Part shown: one piece after another, positions 31,824 to 41,040 of the stretch
How the letters are laid out: every line of letters begins with the position of its first letter
Numbering within the stretch: the first letter of the stretch is position 1
Assembly (NCBI RefSeq): GCF_018448495.1
Contig: NZ_CP049902.1
Location: 3,224,001-3,288,000, forward strand
Origin: Psychrobacter sp. WY6
GTDB lineage: Bacteria > Pseudomonadota > Gammaproteobacteria > Pseudomonadales > Moraxellaceae
Reading direction: 5' to 3'
Length of the DNA stretch: 64,000 nt
The notes under the pieces: model-generated
Told to the model about the DNA's origin: nothing
The model's database searches: none
Seen by the model: the letters and a program-made list of their open reading frames with translations, nothing else
Translations under genes and position numbers: made by a program

Positions 31824-32875
31824 ATGACTGTCAGTACCTACAATCCAGCCGACCATGCGACCAACCAAAACGCTCATGTGCACAGTGGTAAACATCACAG
31901 CCATGATAATGACAATCACAGTCACAGTCATGCCGATCACACTCCTACTGGTCGCGGTGATGATATTCTTAGAGTAATGCCAACCTTGTCTGATTTGCAA
32001 AAACCGCATTCTGACCAAGAGTTCATCGAAAAAGCAATGGCAGAAGAGCGCAGTAACCATAAAAACCTGATTGCCTCTAGCCGTGATGAGCTGCCTTCAG
32101 TGACGGTCAATGGGGTGATGATAGATAGAACCAATATCGCCCAAGAGCTGCAATATCATCCAGCAGAAAACAAAGAAGACGCCGTCTTTTTAGCGACGCA
32201 AGCACTGGTTGTGCGCGAATTACTGAGATTGGCGGTTTTAGATGAGCCAAGCCTTGGTGAAGCGGCATGGGAAAACGACGAAGAGCAAGCCATTTCTACT
32301 TTAATAGACAAAAACGTTCAAGCAACGATGCCAGATATGGCAACTTGTGAGCGCTATTATAAGCAGAATATGACTGACTTTAAAACTGATCCCATCATGA
32401 CTGTACGCCATATTTTATGGCATGCCCGCCTGAAGATGGCGATGAGCGCTTAAAACTTAAAAAGACCGCGTATGAGTTTATCGAACAAATCAAAAATAAC
32501 GCCAATCCTGATGCAGAATTTATCCAGTTGGCACGCCAGCATTCGGCTTGCCCTTCAAAAGAGCAAGGCGGCGAACTGGGTGTGATTAGCAAAGGTCAAA
32601 CCGTACCAGAATTTGAAGGTGTATTATTTAAGCTCAATAAAGGACTTGCGCCCAGCCCCATCGAAAGCCGTTACGGTTTTCACATCGTTGAGGTGCTCAA
32701 TAAAGAACCTGGGATACAGATGACTTATGAGCAAGTCAGCCCTGCGATCCATAATAAATTGAGCCAACAAGCCTTTCACCAATCATTATGCGATTACCTG
32801 TTTACCTTAGCGCATGAAGCTGATATTCAAGGTATCGAGATGACACTTGAGCAAGAGAATATCTTCCGTGGCTAA
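31824..32875 (+). CDS. Parvulin-type peptidyl-prolyl isomerase with His-rich N terminus (frameshifted)
   Basis: NifM/PpiC-like isomerase frequently found after narI in denitrifiers. The first 45 residues are unusual: NAHVHSGKHHSHDNDNHSHS followed by HADH, a His/Asp cluster likely to bind a divalent metal. The parvulin domain spans about residues 190-290: VRHILLACPPEDGDERLKLK, FIQLARQHSACPSKEQGGEL, GQTVPEFEGVLFKLNKG and SRYGFHIVEVL. One T is missing near 32417 in HILLACPP. No signal peptide is visible, so the protein is probably cytoplasmic and may assist folding of the nitrate reductase complex. Role inferred from position. Confidence 0.82.
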
Positions 32876-33019
32876 GCAGTCCGCTGTCGGTCACTTAATT
32901 CTTATGTTATAAAGTAGCTGCTATGGTATAAAGGTTCTTAAGACATTACCTACCTCTTATGCTATGTGTCGTTCAATATCAATAACACAGTTCAATATTA
33001 ATAAAATGAGTAGACGTTT

Positions 33020-34314
33020 ATGATTACGGTTGCAGGACTTATCTCTGAAATACAGCAGCGCATAGAAACTTATAATACTAACGACTATCCGCTACACAAA
33101 AGAGTGGTCGAAAGCTACGACTTATTAGACAGCCGTCATCATATATTGGCAGAAGATATTGTCTCGCCTTTTGCAATACCAAGACAAAATCTATCGGCGA
33201 TGGATGGTTATGCGATCGCTAAAGACAGCATACTCTCGGCAGACAGCACGATTGATATCGTGGGTGAATCACAAGCAGGCAGTCCTTATAGTGGCGACAT
33301 CACAGCAGGACAAGGGGTGCGTATTTTTACTGGTGCGGTCGTTCCTGATAGCTGCGATACGGTCATCATGCAAGAAAATACCAACTTTGCCGCCATAAAA
33401 GACCGCATTGATAAATCGCAGCCCTATGCCATTACTCTCAGTCAAGACGCTAAGCATGATGATAATATCCGTAAGCAAGGCGAAGAAGTTGAAACTGGCG
33501 AAGCGGTTTTTTAAAGGGTAAACGCCTAAATCCTGCTGATATTAGCTTATTGGCTAATTTGGGCTTTGGTCAAGTGACGGTCTATCAGCCTTTAACCGTT
33601 GGTGTACTCGCAACCGGTGATGAGCTAGTGGCCATTGGCAATGAGCTGACGAGTTTGGCGCAAATCTATAACTCGAACACGCCTACCCTAAAAAGCTTAC
33701 TCGCTGATTTGCCGGTGACTATTCGTGATTATGGCATTATCCCAGATGACTTAGATAAAACCACCGCCGCCGTAACCCAAGCCATGCAAGAGTGTGACGT
33801 CCTTATCTCTACGGCTGGTGTATCGGTTGGCGACTATGATTTTTTAACCACGGTTATTGAGCAGCTTGGGCAGATTAACCACTATAAAGTCGCGATGAAA
33901 CCCGGTAAGCCATTTGTCTTTGGCGAGCTGACTAAAAATCTTGCCAAGCCAGTGCTATATTTTGGCTTGCCCGGCAATCCTCTATCGACCATCGTTGGTA
34001 GCCTACAATTTGTCATTCCAGCCTTGTGGCAAATGGTAGGCGCTGCGCCACAAGAGCGACCCATGCAGTTAAGCCTAACCGCAACGCTTAAAAATGATGT
34101 CAAAAAATCAGCGGGACGGATGGATTTTCAAAGAGGCATATTATCCCAAAACGAACCTGGCGATTTCCAAGTTGAAAGCTTTACCAAGCAACAATCGCAC
34201 CGTATCAAACAACTAAGCCACGCCAATTGCTTTATTGTATTGGCACAAGATTCTGGCAATGTAGCCGCTGGTAAAACCGTAAAAGTGCAACCTTTCCCTT
34301 GGTTGCATCGCTGA
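33020..34314 (+). CDS. moeA: Molybdopterin molybdenumtransferase MoeA (frameshifted)
   Basis: Inserts molybdate into adenylylated molybdopterin. Family motifs are AIPRQNLSAMDGYAIAKDSI, GQGVRIFTGAVVPDSCDTVI, GVLATGDELV, STAGVSVGDYDFL, KPGKPFVFGEL and FGLPGNPLSTIV. The frame breaks in the T run near 33512; adding one T restores GEAVFLKGKRLNPADISLL. The corrected length of about 431 residues is a little longer than E. coli MoeA. The C-terminal domain IV is present (AGRMDFQRGILSQ). First of the molybdopterin genes, 144 bp after the parvulin gene. Confidence 0.93.
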
Positions 34315-34372
34315 ATAATAGCTAAAAAACAGCTAAATAATTGAATCATTAATAACAGTATAGCTAAAAATG

Positions 34373-34437
34373 CATGGCTAATCAAGGGTGTAAAGAGTTA
34401 CACAGTTAATAACTCTTTATACTGTTGATTAGCCATG
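34373..34437. other. Long imperfect hairpin between moeA and moaA
   Basis: Outer arms CATGGCTAATCAA (34373-34385) and TTGATTAGCCATG (34425-34437) are perfectly complementary over 13 bp. Inner arms 34388-34400 and 34410-34422 pair over 13 bp with one G-U. The loop is 9 nt. No strong T run follows on either strand, so it is not an ordinary terminator. Confidence 0.75.
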
Positions 34438-34496
34438 AATCATGAGAAACTGCTTGTGGCGTATGTTGATTTTAAAAATCATAACCAAGTAGCATC

Positions 34497-34512
34497 TACT
34501 ACTTTAGTGGTA
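34497..34512. promoter_or_regulatory. Candidate NarL site upstream of moaA
   Basis: TACTACT-TT-AGTGGTA, a 7-2-7 inverted repeat differing from the narG site at only three positions (both spacer bases and one base of the right half). It lies 134 bp before the moaA ATG and suggests that a second transcript starts here. The surrounding gap 34315-34646 also holds the long hairpin and no gene. A Moco riboswitch was considered but no supporting structure was seen. Confidence 0.45.
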
Positions 34513-34646
34513 GTTTTTGGGTCACTTACGGTGAATGGTTATTTGCTAGCAAGCTGTCATAATCGTGTTTAAATAGAACTTCCCACTCACAACCTGAGGC
34601 AACGCCTAAAAGTACACACTATACTTAATATTAATGGTAATCATCT

Positions 34647-35761
34647 ATGAACCATCTTGCCCCTACCCTAGGTAATGCGCAATTGTATGCGCCTGCCGCT
34701 GCACCCGTTATTTTTGATGGTGACTCATCATCGAACGTTGCATCGAAAACTGCTAGCACGTCGACGTATTTTCCGGTCACGCTCTCTCAACCATTAACCG
34801 ATGGTTTCGCACGACGTCTCACCTACTTACGTCTATCGATTACTGATTTCTGTAATTTTCGCTGTGAATATTGCCTGCCCAATGGCTATCAAGGCAAACC
34901 ACCACAAAACGAGCTTAGCGTCACTGAAATTGCCACGTTAATCCGCGGATTTGCCGAAGTTGGTACTAAAAAAGTCAGGATTACAGGCGGTGAACCCTCT
35001 ATACGCCGTGATGTGGTCGATATTATTAAAACCATCAAAACACCAAAGGCATTGAGACCGTTGCCATGACCAGTAATGGTTATAAACTTGGTAAGCACTT
35101 AGCCAGCTGGCAAGCGGCTGGACTGAATCAGCTTAATATCAGTATGGACAGCTTTGATGCCGCAACCTTCCATAAAATGACTGGCTTTGATATGTTGCCT
35201 CAGCTCTTGGCTGATATGGATACCTTACTTGCGACCACAGATATTAAGCTAAAAATAAACAGTATTTTAATGGCTGAAACCGCCTTTGAAAATCTGATGA
35301 ATGCCATAGACTATGTCAAAGATAGAGCGGTCACTTATCGCTTTATTGAATTTATGCAGACCAGAGATAATAGCGATTTATTTTTTGCGCAGCATGCACA
35401 GTCCGATATTATTACCAATTACTTATTAAAAAATGGCTGGCAAACTCATATACGTGGCAGCAACGATGGACCAGCGATAGAATACAGCCATCCAGATTAT
35501 AAAGGTCGTATCGGTATGATTGCCCCTTACGCTGCTCATTTTTGTGATAGCTGCAATCGCTTACGGGTTAGCAGTCAAGGCAAAGTACATTTATGCCTAT
35601 TTGACCAAGGTAATTACGATATTCGTCAGCATCTAGCACACGATGATGTCGCAGGACTTGTTAATACCCTCCATAGCTTTATGCCAATCAAACCTGAACA
35701 TCATCATCTTCATGAATCTAATAGCGGCATGATGAATAATTTGTCGATGATTGGTGGATAA
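34647..35761 (+). CDS. moaA: GTP 3',8-cyclase MoaA (frameshifted)
   Basis: Radical SAM enzyme of the first step of molybdopterin synthesis. N-terminal cluster motif CNFRCEYC in RLSITDFCNFRCEYCLPNGY, then KKVRITGGEPSIRRDV. The second cluster near the C terminus is FCDSCNRLRVSSQGKVHLCL. One A is missing near 35042; repair gives TIKNTKGIETVAMTSNGYKL. The last residues MNNLSMIGG fit the conserved MxxIGG end, with the double Gly needed for activity. An N-terminal extension of about 50 residues precedes the radical-SAM core, so a later start is possible but none has a better ribosome site. Confidence 0.93.
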
Positions 35762-35827
35762 AATCAATAATGTATCAATAATAAAAACTTTTATTTCCAT
35801 AACAAGCGTATTTATTAAGGATTATTC

Positions 35828-36357
35828 ATGAGTAAGCTGCAAGCACCCTTTACCCCACTTAATATCGCCATCTTAACGGTTTCTGATAGTCGTACTCTTG
35901 CAGAAGATACCTCAGGGCAGTATTTAGTTGACCAACTGACCACCGCAGGGCACCAACTGGCGGATCGTCAGTTAATTATCGATGATATTTATAAAATTAG
36001 AGCCGTCATCAGCGGTTGGATTGCCGACCCAAATGTGCACGCTATTATCACCACTGGCGGTACTGGCTTTTATATCCGCGACAGCATGCCAGAAGCGGTC
36101 GCGTATTATTTGATAAATCGGTCGATGGTTTTGGTGAGATGTTCCGCTTAATCTCAAAAGACGATATCGGCATGTCTACCATCCAATCTCGCGCTGTGGC
36201 TGGCATGGCAAATGGCACGGGCATTTTTTGCTTACCCGGCTCATCAGGCGCTTGCCGCACTGCGTGGGAAGGTATCTTACAAGAGCAGCTCGATAGCCGC
36301 ACGCGTCCTTGTAATTTTGTCCCGCACTTTATGCGCACCAATCCAGGTCACGATTAA
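35828..36357 (+). CDS. moaB: Molybdopterin adenylyltransferase-like protein MoaB (frameshifted)
   Basis: MoaB/MogA family, which activates molybdopterin with ATP before MoeA action. Motifs are NIAILTVSDSRTLAEDTSGQ, ITTGGTGF and LPGSSGACRTAWEGILQEQL. The segment after TTGGTGF reads IRDSMPEAVA then, after a one-base shift near 36093, LFDKSVDGFGEMFRLISKDD as expected. 176 residues after repair. No separate mogA was seen in the window, so MoaB probably does this step. Followed 3 bp later by the mobA-like gene. Confidence 0.9.
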
Positions 36358-36360
36358 TTC

Positions 36361-37167
36361 ATGCTTGAAGTTGCGGATAGCTTAATAAAGATAGATAAAT
36401 GCAATCTCTTAGCAGGTATCGTAATTTTGGCGGGCGGTGCGTCCAAACGTATGGGATCGCCAAAAGCTGAGCTTATCTTGCCAACAGGTGAGCGTTTGCT
36501 TGATTACCATGTTAGAAAAGCGCTTGAATTGAGTGCTGCGATCATAAGCAATCTACCTATCATGATTGCGGATAATGGACGCGGCTTTAGCATCAATCCA
36601 GATTTGATTAAGAATTCGCCATCGCCGGTCTTTCATATTACTGATTATCTATCTGCTAACGATCTTTCTAACAAGATTCTGTCAAGCAATGATGATAAGC
36701 CGATTGAAACAGGTGGCGCGTTGGTAGCGATTGAAGCAGCGCTGCAATCATTAAAGAGTTTGGTAAGTTCAAACCAATTAACAAAAGACGCAAGCTGGCA
36801 GCAATCTTGGTTGATGGTTATCAGCTGTGACAGCTTAATTCCTGTCACCGATTTATGGCAAAAACTGCAACCTTATATGACGAAAAATCCTGATAAAACT
36901 GTTATTTGCCTGACCGATGACAGTCATTTATATCCATTGTTAGGTTTATATCGTTTAAGTATTGAGCCTGATTTAAAGGATTATATTGACGATGGACAGC
37001 GGCAAGTGATGAAGTTTATTAAACCGATTGTGCAGCCCGTCCCTTTTGCAAAAAACTGGCAGTATTTGACCAATTTCAATACGCCTAAAGATTTTGAGCA
37101 TGCCTATTTAGCTTTAAACGACTTACAAACTAAACGACTTATAAAAAGGTTTATTGAGAGAAACTAG
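36361..37167 (+). CDS. mobA: Molybdenum cofactor guanylyltransferase-like protein
   Basis: Nucleotidyltransferase that would attach GMP to Mo-molybdopterin to give the bis-MGD cofactor needed by NarG. The N terminus carries the signature GIVILAGGASKRMGSPKAEL (GGxSxRMGxxK), and VISCDSLIP supplies the metal-binding Asp. Intact, 268 residues, longer than E. coli MobA (about 194) because of insertions around residues 60-120. A MocA-type CTP enzyme is a less likely alternative given the nitrate reductase context. Confidence 0.82.
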   Translation: MLEVADSLIKIDKCNLLAGIVILAGGASKRMGSPKAELILPTGERLLDYHVRKALELSAAIISNLPIMIADNGRGFSINPDLIKNSPSPVFHITDYLSANDLSNKILSSNDDKPIETGGALVAIEAALQSLKSLVSSNQLTKDASWQQSWLMVISCDSLIPVTDLWQKLQPYMTKNPDKTVICLTDDSHLYPLLGLYRLSIEPDLKDYIDDGQRQVMKFIKPIVQPVPFAKNWQYLTNFNTPKDFEHAYLALNDLQTKRLIKRFIERN

Positions 37168-37202
37168 CTTTCAGAAAAACTGACCATTTAAGAGAAATAA
37201 AA

Positions 37203-37721
37203 ATGAATAGCGACCAAGTGAACAACAATAATAAAAACAATCAATCTGGCTTATCCCATTTAGACAGCGACGGTGATATTACCATGGTCGATGTGAGTGG
37301 CAAAACGGCTAGCACCAGAGAAGCACATGCAAGCGGACAAGTGGTTTTTCCTGCAGACATTTATACGCAAATCAAAGCCGCTGACGGCATGACCAAAAAA
37401 GGTAGCATCACTCAGACTGCTCATATTGCCGGTATCATGGCAGCCAAACGCACCCACGACTTGATTCCACTTTGCCATCCTTTGCCCTTAGATAAAATTA
37501 GCTTAAGCTTTGCATACGATGATGACCAAAACAGTCTCACTGTGACTGCTACCGTCAAAGTTACTCATAAAACTGGGGTAGAAATGGAAGCATTAACCGC
37601 CGTCAGTGTCGCTTGCTTAACCATTTATGATATGACCAAAGCCATCTCGCATGACATTGTGATTGATAATATCCATCTCATGAAAAAAACCGGCGGTAAG
37701 TCCGACTATCAACATGCTTAA
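37203..37721 (+). CDS. moaC: Cyclic pyranopterin monophosphate synthase MoaC
   Basis: Second enzyme of the molybdopterin pathway. All family motifs are present: ITMVDVSGKTASTREAHASG, GIMAAKRTHDLIPLCHPLPL (catalytic His/Lys region), THKTGVEMEALTAVSVACLT and KKTGGKSDY. Intact at 172 residues. The first 20 residues are an Asn-rich extension. Part of the close-packed mob/moa run; the gap to moaD is 60 bp. Confidence 0.95.
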   Translation: MNSDQVNNNNKNNQSGLSHLDSDGDITMVDVSGKTASTREAHASGQVVFPADIYTQIKAADGMTKKGSITQTAHIAGIMAAKRTHDLIPLCHPLPLDKISLSFAYDDDQNSLTVTATVKVTHKTGVEMEALTAVSVACLTIYDMTKAISHDIVIDNIHLMKKTGGKSDYQHA

Positions 37722-37781
37722 ATTGGCTTTATGAATACCATCTACAAAAAGCTTAGTAATGAATAAATAATGGAGATTTCT

Positions 37782-38069
37782 ATGAGCACTTTAGTAGAAA
37801 GCAATACAAATTCAGAGATAGATGCCTTGATGAATATTAACGTTATATTTTGCCAGCTTAGCCGATGAAGCCAATTGCCATGAAGAAAAATCAAGGTGCC
37901 ACAGTCGACTTCACTAACAGAGCTATACGAGCAGCTGCGCCAAAAGCATCGCTTTAGTCGCCCGCAGTCAGAGCTGCGCGTGGCGGTAAATGACTATTTT
38001 GCCAAGTGGACCGATGAGATTTATGACGGCGATAGCGTGGTTTTTATCACGCCGGTTGCTGGTGGTTAA
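37782..38069 (+). CDS. moaD: Molybdopterin synthase sulfur carrier subunit MoaD (frameshifted)
   Basis: Small ubiquitin-like carrier. After repair of two indels (37852 region and the A run near 37890) the protein reads SLADEANCHEEKIKVPQS, LTELYEQLRQKHRF, LRVAVNDYFAKWTDEIYDGD and ends VVFITPVAGG. The terminal Gly-Gly is the site of thiocarboxylation. The stop at 38069 and the ATG at 37782 delimit about 95 residues, slightly longer than the family owing to an N-terminal extension. Partner of MoaE encoded 135 bp downstream. Confidence 0.88.
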
Positions 38070-38204
38070 TTTAAAATAGCTTTTTATTAACCTATTCCTT
38101 TATCTTCCTTTATAAATCTACTTTTTATGAGCGCCGTGACTTTACGCGATGCTTCAAAGTTAAAAACCTCGTTATACAATATTGTTAAATAATAGGCAGA
38201 AGAA

Positions 38205-38695
38205 ATGACAGACAATGTACATGGGCAGTCGATGAGCATCAAGCGTAGCATCGATGAGCGTATCTCATCGCTGAACGTGATGGTTTTGCACTTTTAGATA
38301 CCGATATTGATGAAAGTCGGCTTAAAAGCATACTTGATAATGACAGCTGCGGCGCGTTTGTCTGCTTTGAAGGACGGGTACGCAATCACAATAATGCCAG
38401 TAGCGTCAATCGTTTGACCTATTATGGTTATGAAGACCTTGCCATCAATCAAGGTCGCGCCATTATTGAAGAAGCCAAAAAGCGCTTTGAGATTACCCAT
38501 GCCATTGCCATCCATCGTATCGGTGCATTAGAGATTGGTGATGTCGCTATTTGGGTTGGCGTCGTCTCAGCGCATCGCTATCCTGCCTTTGATGCTTGTC
38601 GCTGGATATTGGATACTATTAAAGCCGACATTCCAGTTTGGAAGCAAGAATATTACCAAGATGATTCCTCTAAATGGCTTAGTAATAATGGGTAA
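38205..38695 (+). CDS. moaE: Molybdopterin synthase catalytic subunit MoaE (frameshifted)
   Basis: Converts precursor Z to molybdopterin with MoaD thiocarboxylate. Motifs are CGAFVCFEGRVRNHNNASSV, LTYYGYEDLAINQGRAIIEE, AIHRIGALEIGDVAIWVGVV and the catalytic lysine segment IKADIPVWKQEYYQDDSSKW. The ATG at 38205 opens a frame that breaks near 38268; the correct frame resumes AERDGFALLDTDID. About 163 residues after repair. Confidence 0.9.
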
Positions 38696-38790
38696 TAATG
38701 CGCTTCAAATGACTACTCAAAGCGATAGCTAACCTTTAGCAATAACAGTGAGCGACACTGGAGAGCAATAATAAGAAGGTTTTTATAATA

Positions 38791-39634
38791 ATGATTAAAA
38801 TGATAACCATATCATCAGCTTGCTTAGTGTTAACGCTAACCGCTTGTAGCAAAGAGCAAACCGCTGAGCTTGTTCAATCGGACGCCAACAATGCCACTGA
38901 GCAGAGTCAAACACTGCGCATCGCAGCGGCTGCCAACTTATCAGATGTATTGCCTGAGATTATTGCGGGTTATAAAATGGATAAGAATTTGCCTGCACAA
39001 GCGATTGACGTGACTTATGCCTCTTCAGGTAAGTTATATGCGCAGATTACCTCTGGCGCACCTTACGATATTTTTATCCGCCAATCAAGAATTTCCTGCC
39101 AAGCTTGCCAAAGAAAAACTAGATAACGCAAAATCTGCTGACGAAGCAACCCACGAGCCCTTTACTTATACCCAAGGTCAGCTGGCACTTTATAGTGTTA
39201 ACAAATCCCTTAAAGGACTCAATACGACTACTTTAAATGCATTATTGATGTCTGAATCTGATAGCAAAATCACCATTGCCAATCCAGAACTCGCCCCTTA
39301 TGGCAAGTCGGCACAAGCGTACCTGCAATCACAAAATATCTTTGACACTCTCACTGAGCAAAGTCGCATTATTCAAGCTGAAAATATCGGGCAAGCGTTT
39401 CAATATGCGCACACTGGCAATGTCGATTATGGCTTTGTCGCTCAATCACAACTGACAGCGATTAAAGCCACGCCTGAGCAGTTCTATACGTTAGCGCCAG
39501 AGTCTTACCCCCCTATTTTGCAAGACGGGTTGGTGATTAGTGAGACTGCTGCCGCGACCGATTTTTCAAACTATCTGCGCTCGCCTGCTGGACAGCAGTA
39601 TTTTTCTGACGCAGGTTATCTCGCTATAGAGTAA
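38791..39634 (+). CDS. modA: Molybdate-binding lipoprotein ModA (frameshifted)
   Basis: Periplasmic molybdate receptor. Lipobox LVLTLTACSKEQ; mature domain starts TLRIAAAANLSDVLPEIIAG, with the Ser/Thr oxyanion-binding segments VTYASSGKLYAQITSGAPYD and AQFSRII-like SRIIQAENIGQAFQYAHTGN. One T is missing near 39073 (DIFLSANQEFP restored). The end FSNYLRSPAGQQYFSDAGYL is typical. No modB or modC permease genes follow in this window, so the transporter partners must be elsewhere. It supplies the molybdenum used by the adjacent cofactor genes. Confidence 0.9.
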
Positions 39635-39658
39635 GACAACTTTGATAAAAAACGTGCT

Positions 39659-40138
39659 CTAACGGTTCTCATCGGAGCGTTTGATACCGTCTGGGCTGGC
39701 ATCATAAATAGCCTCTAATTCTTCTGTTGTCAGATAGCGCTCAACGATAGGAAACAATTCTCGTTCTTCAAAACGAATATGATCATATAGCAAGGTGGCG
39801 AGTTTTTTGACTTGTCCAACGGTGACGTGATTGCTTTGAGAGTGCGGCAAATCTTGAACCTCTGCCATGAGTGCATGCAGGGACTTGTGCTGCGCAGCAA
39901 GTGTATTTAGTACCGATGCCACCTCAGGTTTGGAGCTGCTATGAGGCTGTAAGGCATGAGCCATTAGATTGTCTTCAATCTGAAAATGCTGTTGCATCTC
40001 GTTAATATAAGACGTGATATTTAGCCAATGCTCGGCAATTGCGTTAGATTCATCAGCACACTCTTTAGCATGGCGAGATAGATTTAGACCTAGATGATGT
40101 TGACGAGATAATGGTTGTAATTGTGCGGCGCGTTTCAT
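39659..40138 (-). CDS. Hemerythrin HHE-domain protein
   Basis: 159-residue four-helix bundle with candidate di-iron ligands: RQHHLGLNLSRHAKE, MQQHFQIEDNLMAHAL, LAAQHKSLHALMAEV and YDHIRFEERELFPIVERYLT. Cytoplasmic and intact. Such proteins bind O2 or nitric oxide or protect iron-sulfur centres. Proximity to the nitrate reduction genes suggests a role in handling nitric oxide, but this is inference. It is convergent with modA with only 24 bp between stops. Confidence 0.85.
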   Translation of the reverse strand: MKRAAQLQPLSRQHHLGLNLSRHAKECADESNAIAEHWLNITSYINEMQQHFQIEDNLMAHALQPHSSSKPEVASVLNTLAAQHKSLHALMAEVQDLPHSQSNHVTVGQVKKLATLLYDHIRFEERELFPIVERYLTTEELEAIYDASPDGIKRSDENR

Positions 40139-40201
40139 GATTAAGTACCTCAGTTAATCGACATAAAGCCCTATGTCAGTGGCATTTAAGGATTGTTATC
40201 T

Positions 40202-40642
40202 ATGCTTAACTATATACTCATACTACACTTGTTAGGCGCTACTGTCTGGACAGGTGGTCATCTGATTTTGACCTTGGTGGTCTTACCAAAAGCGCTATTA
40301 TCCCGAAATATTGATGGTCTGATGCAATTTGAGCAGCTGTTTGAAAGGGTTGGGATGCCGGCTTTGGTGCTGCAAATAAGCACTGGACTTTGGATGGCCT
40401 ACCAGCTATTACCCAACATTGCTGCATGGTTTAAACTTGATAATGATTTTAGTATTCTTATTAGTCTCAAATTACTATTATTGCTAATGACTGTTCTGGT
40501 TGCCCTGCACGCTCGTTTCTATCGAATACCCAGATTGTCTATTCACACCCTGAAAGGATTTTCAATCAATATCATATTGGTCACTTTGTTTTCTGTCGCC
40601 TTTGTTGTCGTTGGTACGCTCTTTCGTACAGGTTTAAATTAG
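40202..40642 (+). CDS. CopD-like small membrane protein
   Basis: 146 residues with four membrane helices: NYILILHLLGATVWTGGHLI, MPALVLQISTGLWMAYQLL, LISLKLLLLLMTVLVALHAR and INIILVTLFSVAFVVVGTLF. The His and Trp placement (HLLGATVWTGGHL, ALHARF) resembles the CopD/haem-linked membrane families. The ATG at 40202 is chosen over an upstream in-frame TTG. It is divergent from the hemerythrin gene with 63 bp between starts, so the two may share regulation. Exact function unknown. Confidence 0.7.
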   Translation: MLNYILILHLLGATVWTGGHLILTLVVLPKALLSRNIDGLMQFEQLFERVGMPALVLQISTGLWMAYQLLPNIAAWFKLDNDFSILISLKLLLLLMTVLVALHARFYRIPRLSIHTLKGFSINIILVTLFSVAFVVVGTLFRTGLN

Positions 40643-40666
40643 GACGTGTCATCGTTTAGGTTATTA

Positions 40667-40931
40667 GGGTCTGTTGAACATTCGACCACGGCACTGACAG
40701 TGACTATTTTTTAGTCGATTTTAGATTAAAAATATCTAGTTTAGTCGTTCTAAGCGGATGTTTTTAATGACGAAGCGGCAAAAAAGAGTCCTGTCTCTTT
40801 AAGCTGATGTTAAAATCGCTTCATACTGTGTTGCAAGTCTAGCTAAGGCACGAGCATTATCTTCAATTTGCGCCTTGTCTGAAACGATTTGATCAATCAG
40901 CAGTGCCTATTTGTGAATGTTCAACAGACCC
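40667..40931. mobile_element. MITE family 2 / internally deleted IS remnant
   Basis: 265 bp bounded by inverted repeats GGGTCTGTTGAACATTC and its complement; the symmetry runs outward into TATTA/TAATA. On the minus strand 40799-40908 is open and would encode DQIVSDKAQIEDNARALARL followed by ATQYEAILTSA and a stop, possibly the C-terminal end of the parent transposase or of a passenger. No full transposase. It lies immediately before the eptA promoter. Confidence 0.7.
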
Positions 40932-40965
40932 TAATATGTCCTAATATCTCATTGAATTCAACTAC

Positions 40966-40982
40966 CTTAACATCTTCTTAAC
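40966..40982 (+). promoter_or_regulatory. PmrA-box-like direct repeat upstream of eptA
   Basis: CTTAAC-ATCTT-CTTAAC, the 6-5-6 direct repeat expected for PmrA-type regulators, 58 bp before the eptA ATG. A candidate -10 (TACTGT) follows 11 bp later. The same layout recurs at 44908. Confidence 0.65.
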
Positions 40983-41040
40983 AGCGTACTTGTTACTGTA
41001 AGGCATTACACTCCTTACCATCCTGTTGAGAAGTACTTGT

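Noticed and set aside
34438..34646. Molybdenum-cofactor riboswitch before moaA
   Set aside because: The position is right, but I could not find the conserved multi-helix core. Only the separate long hairpin and the NarL-like site are visible.
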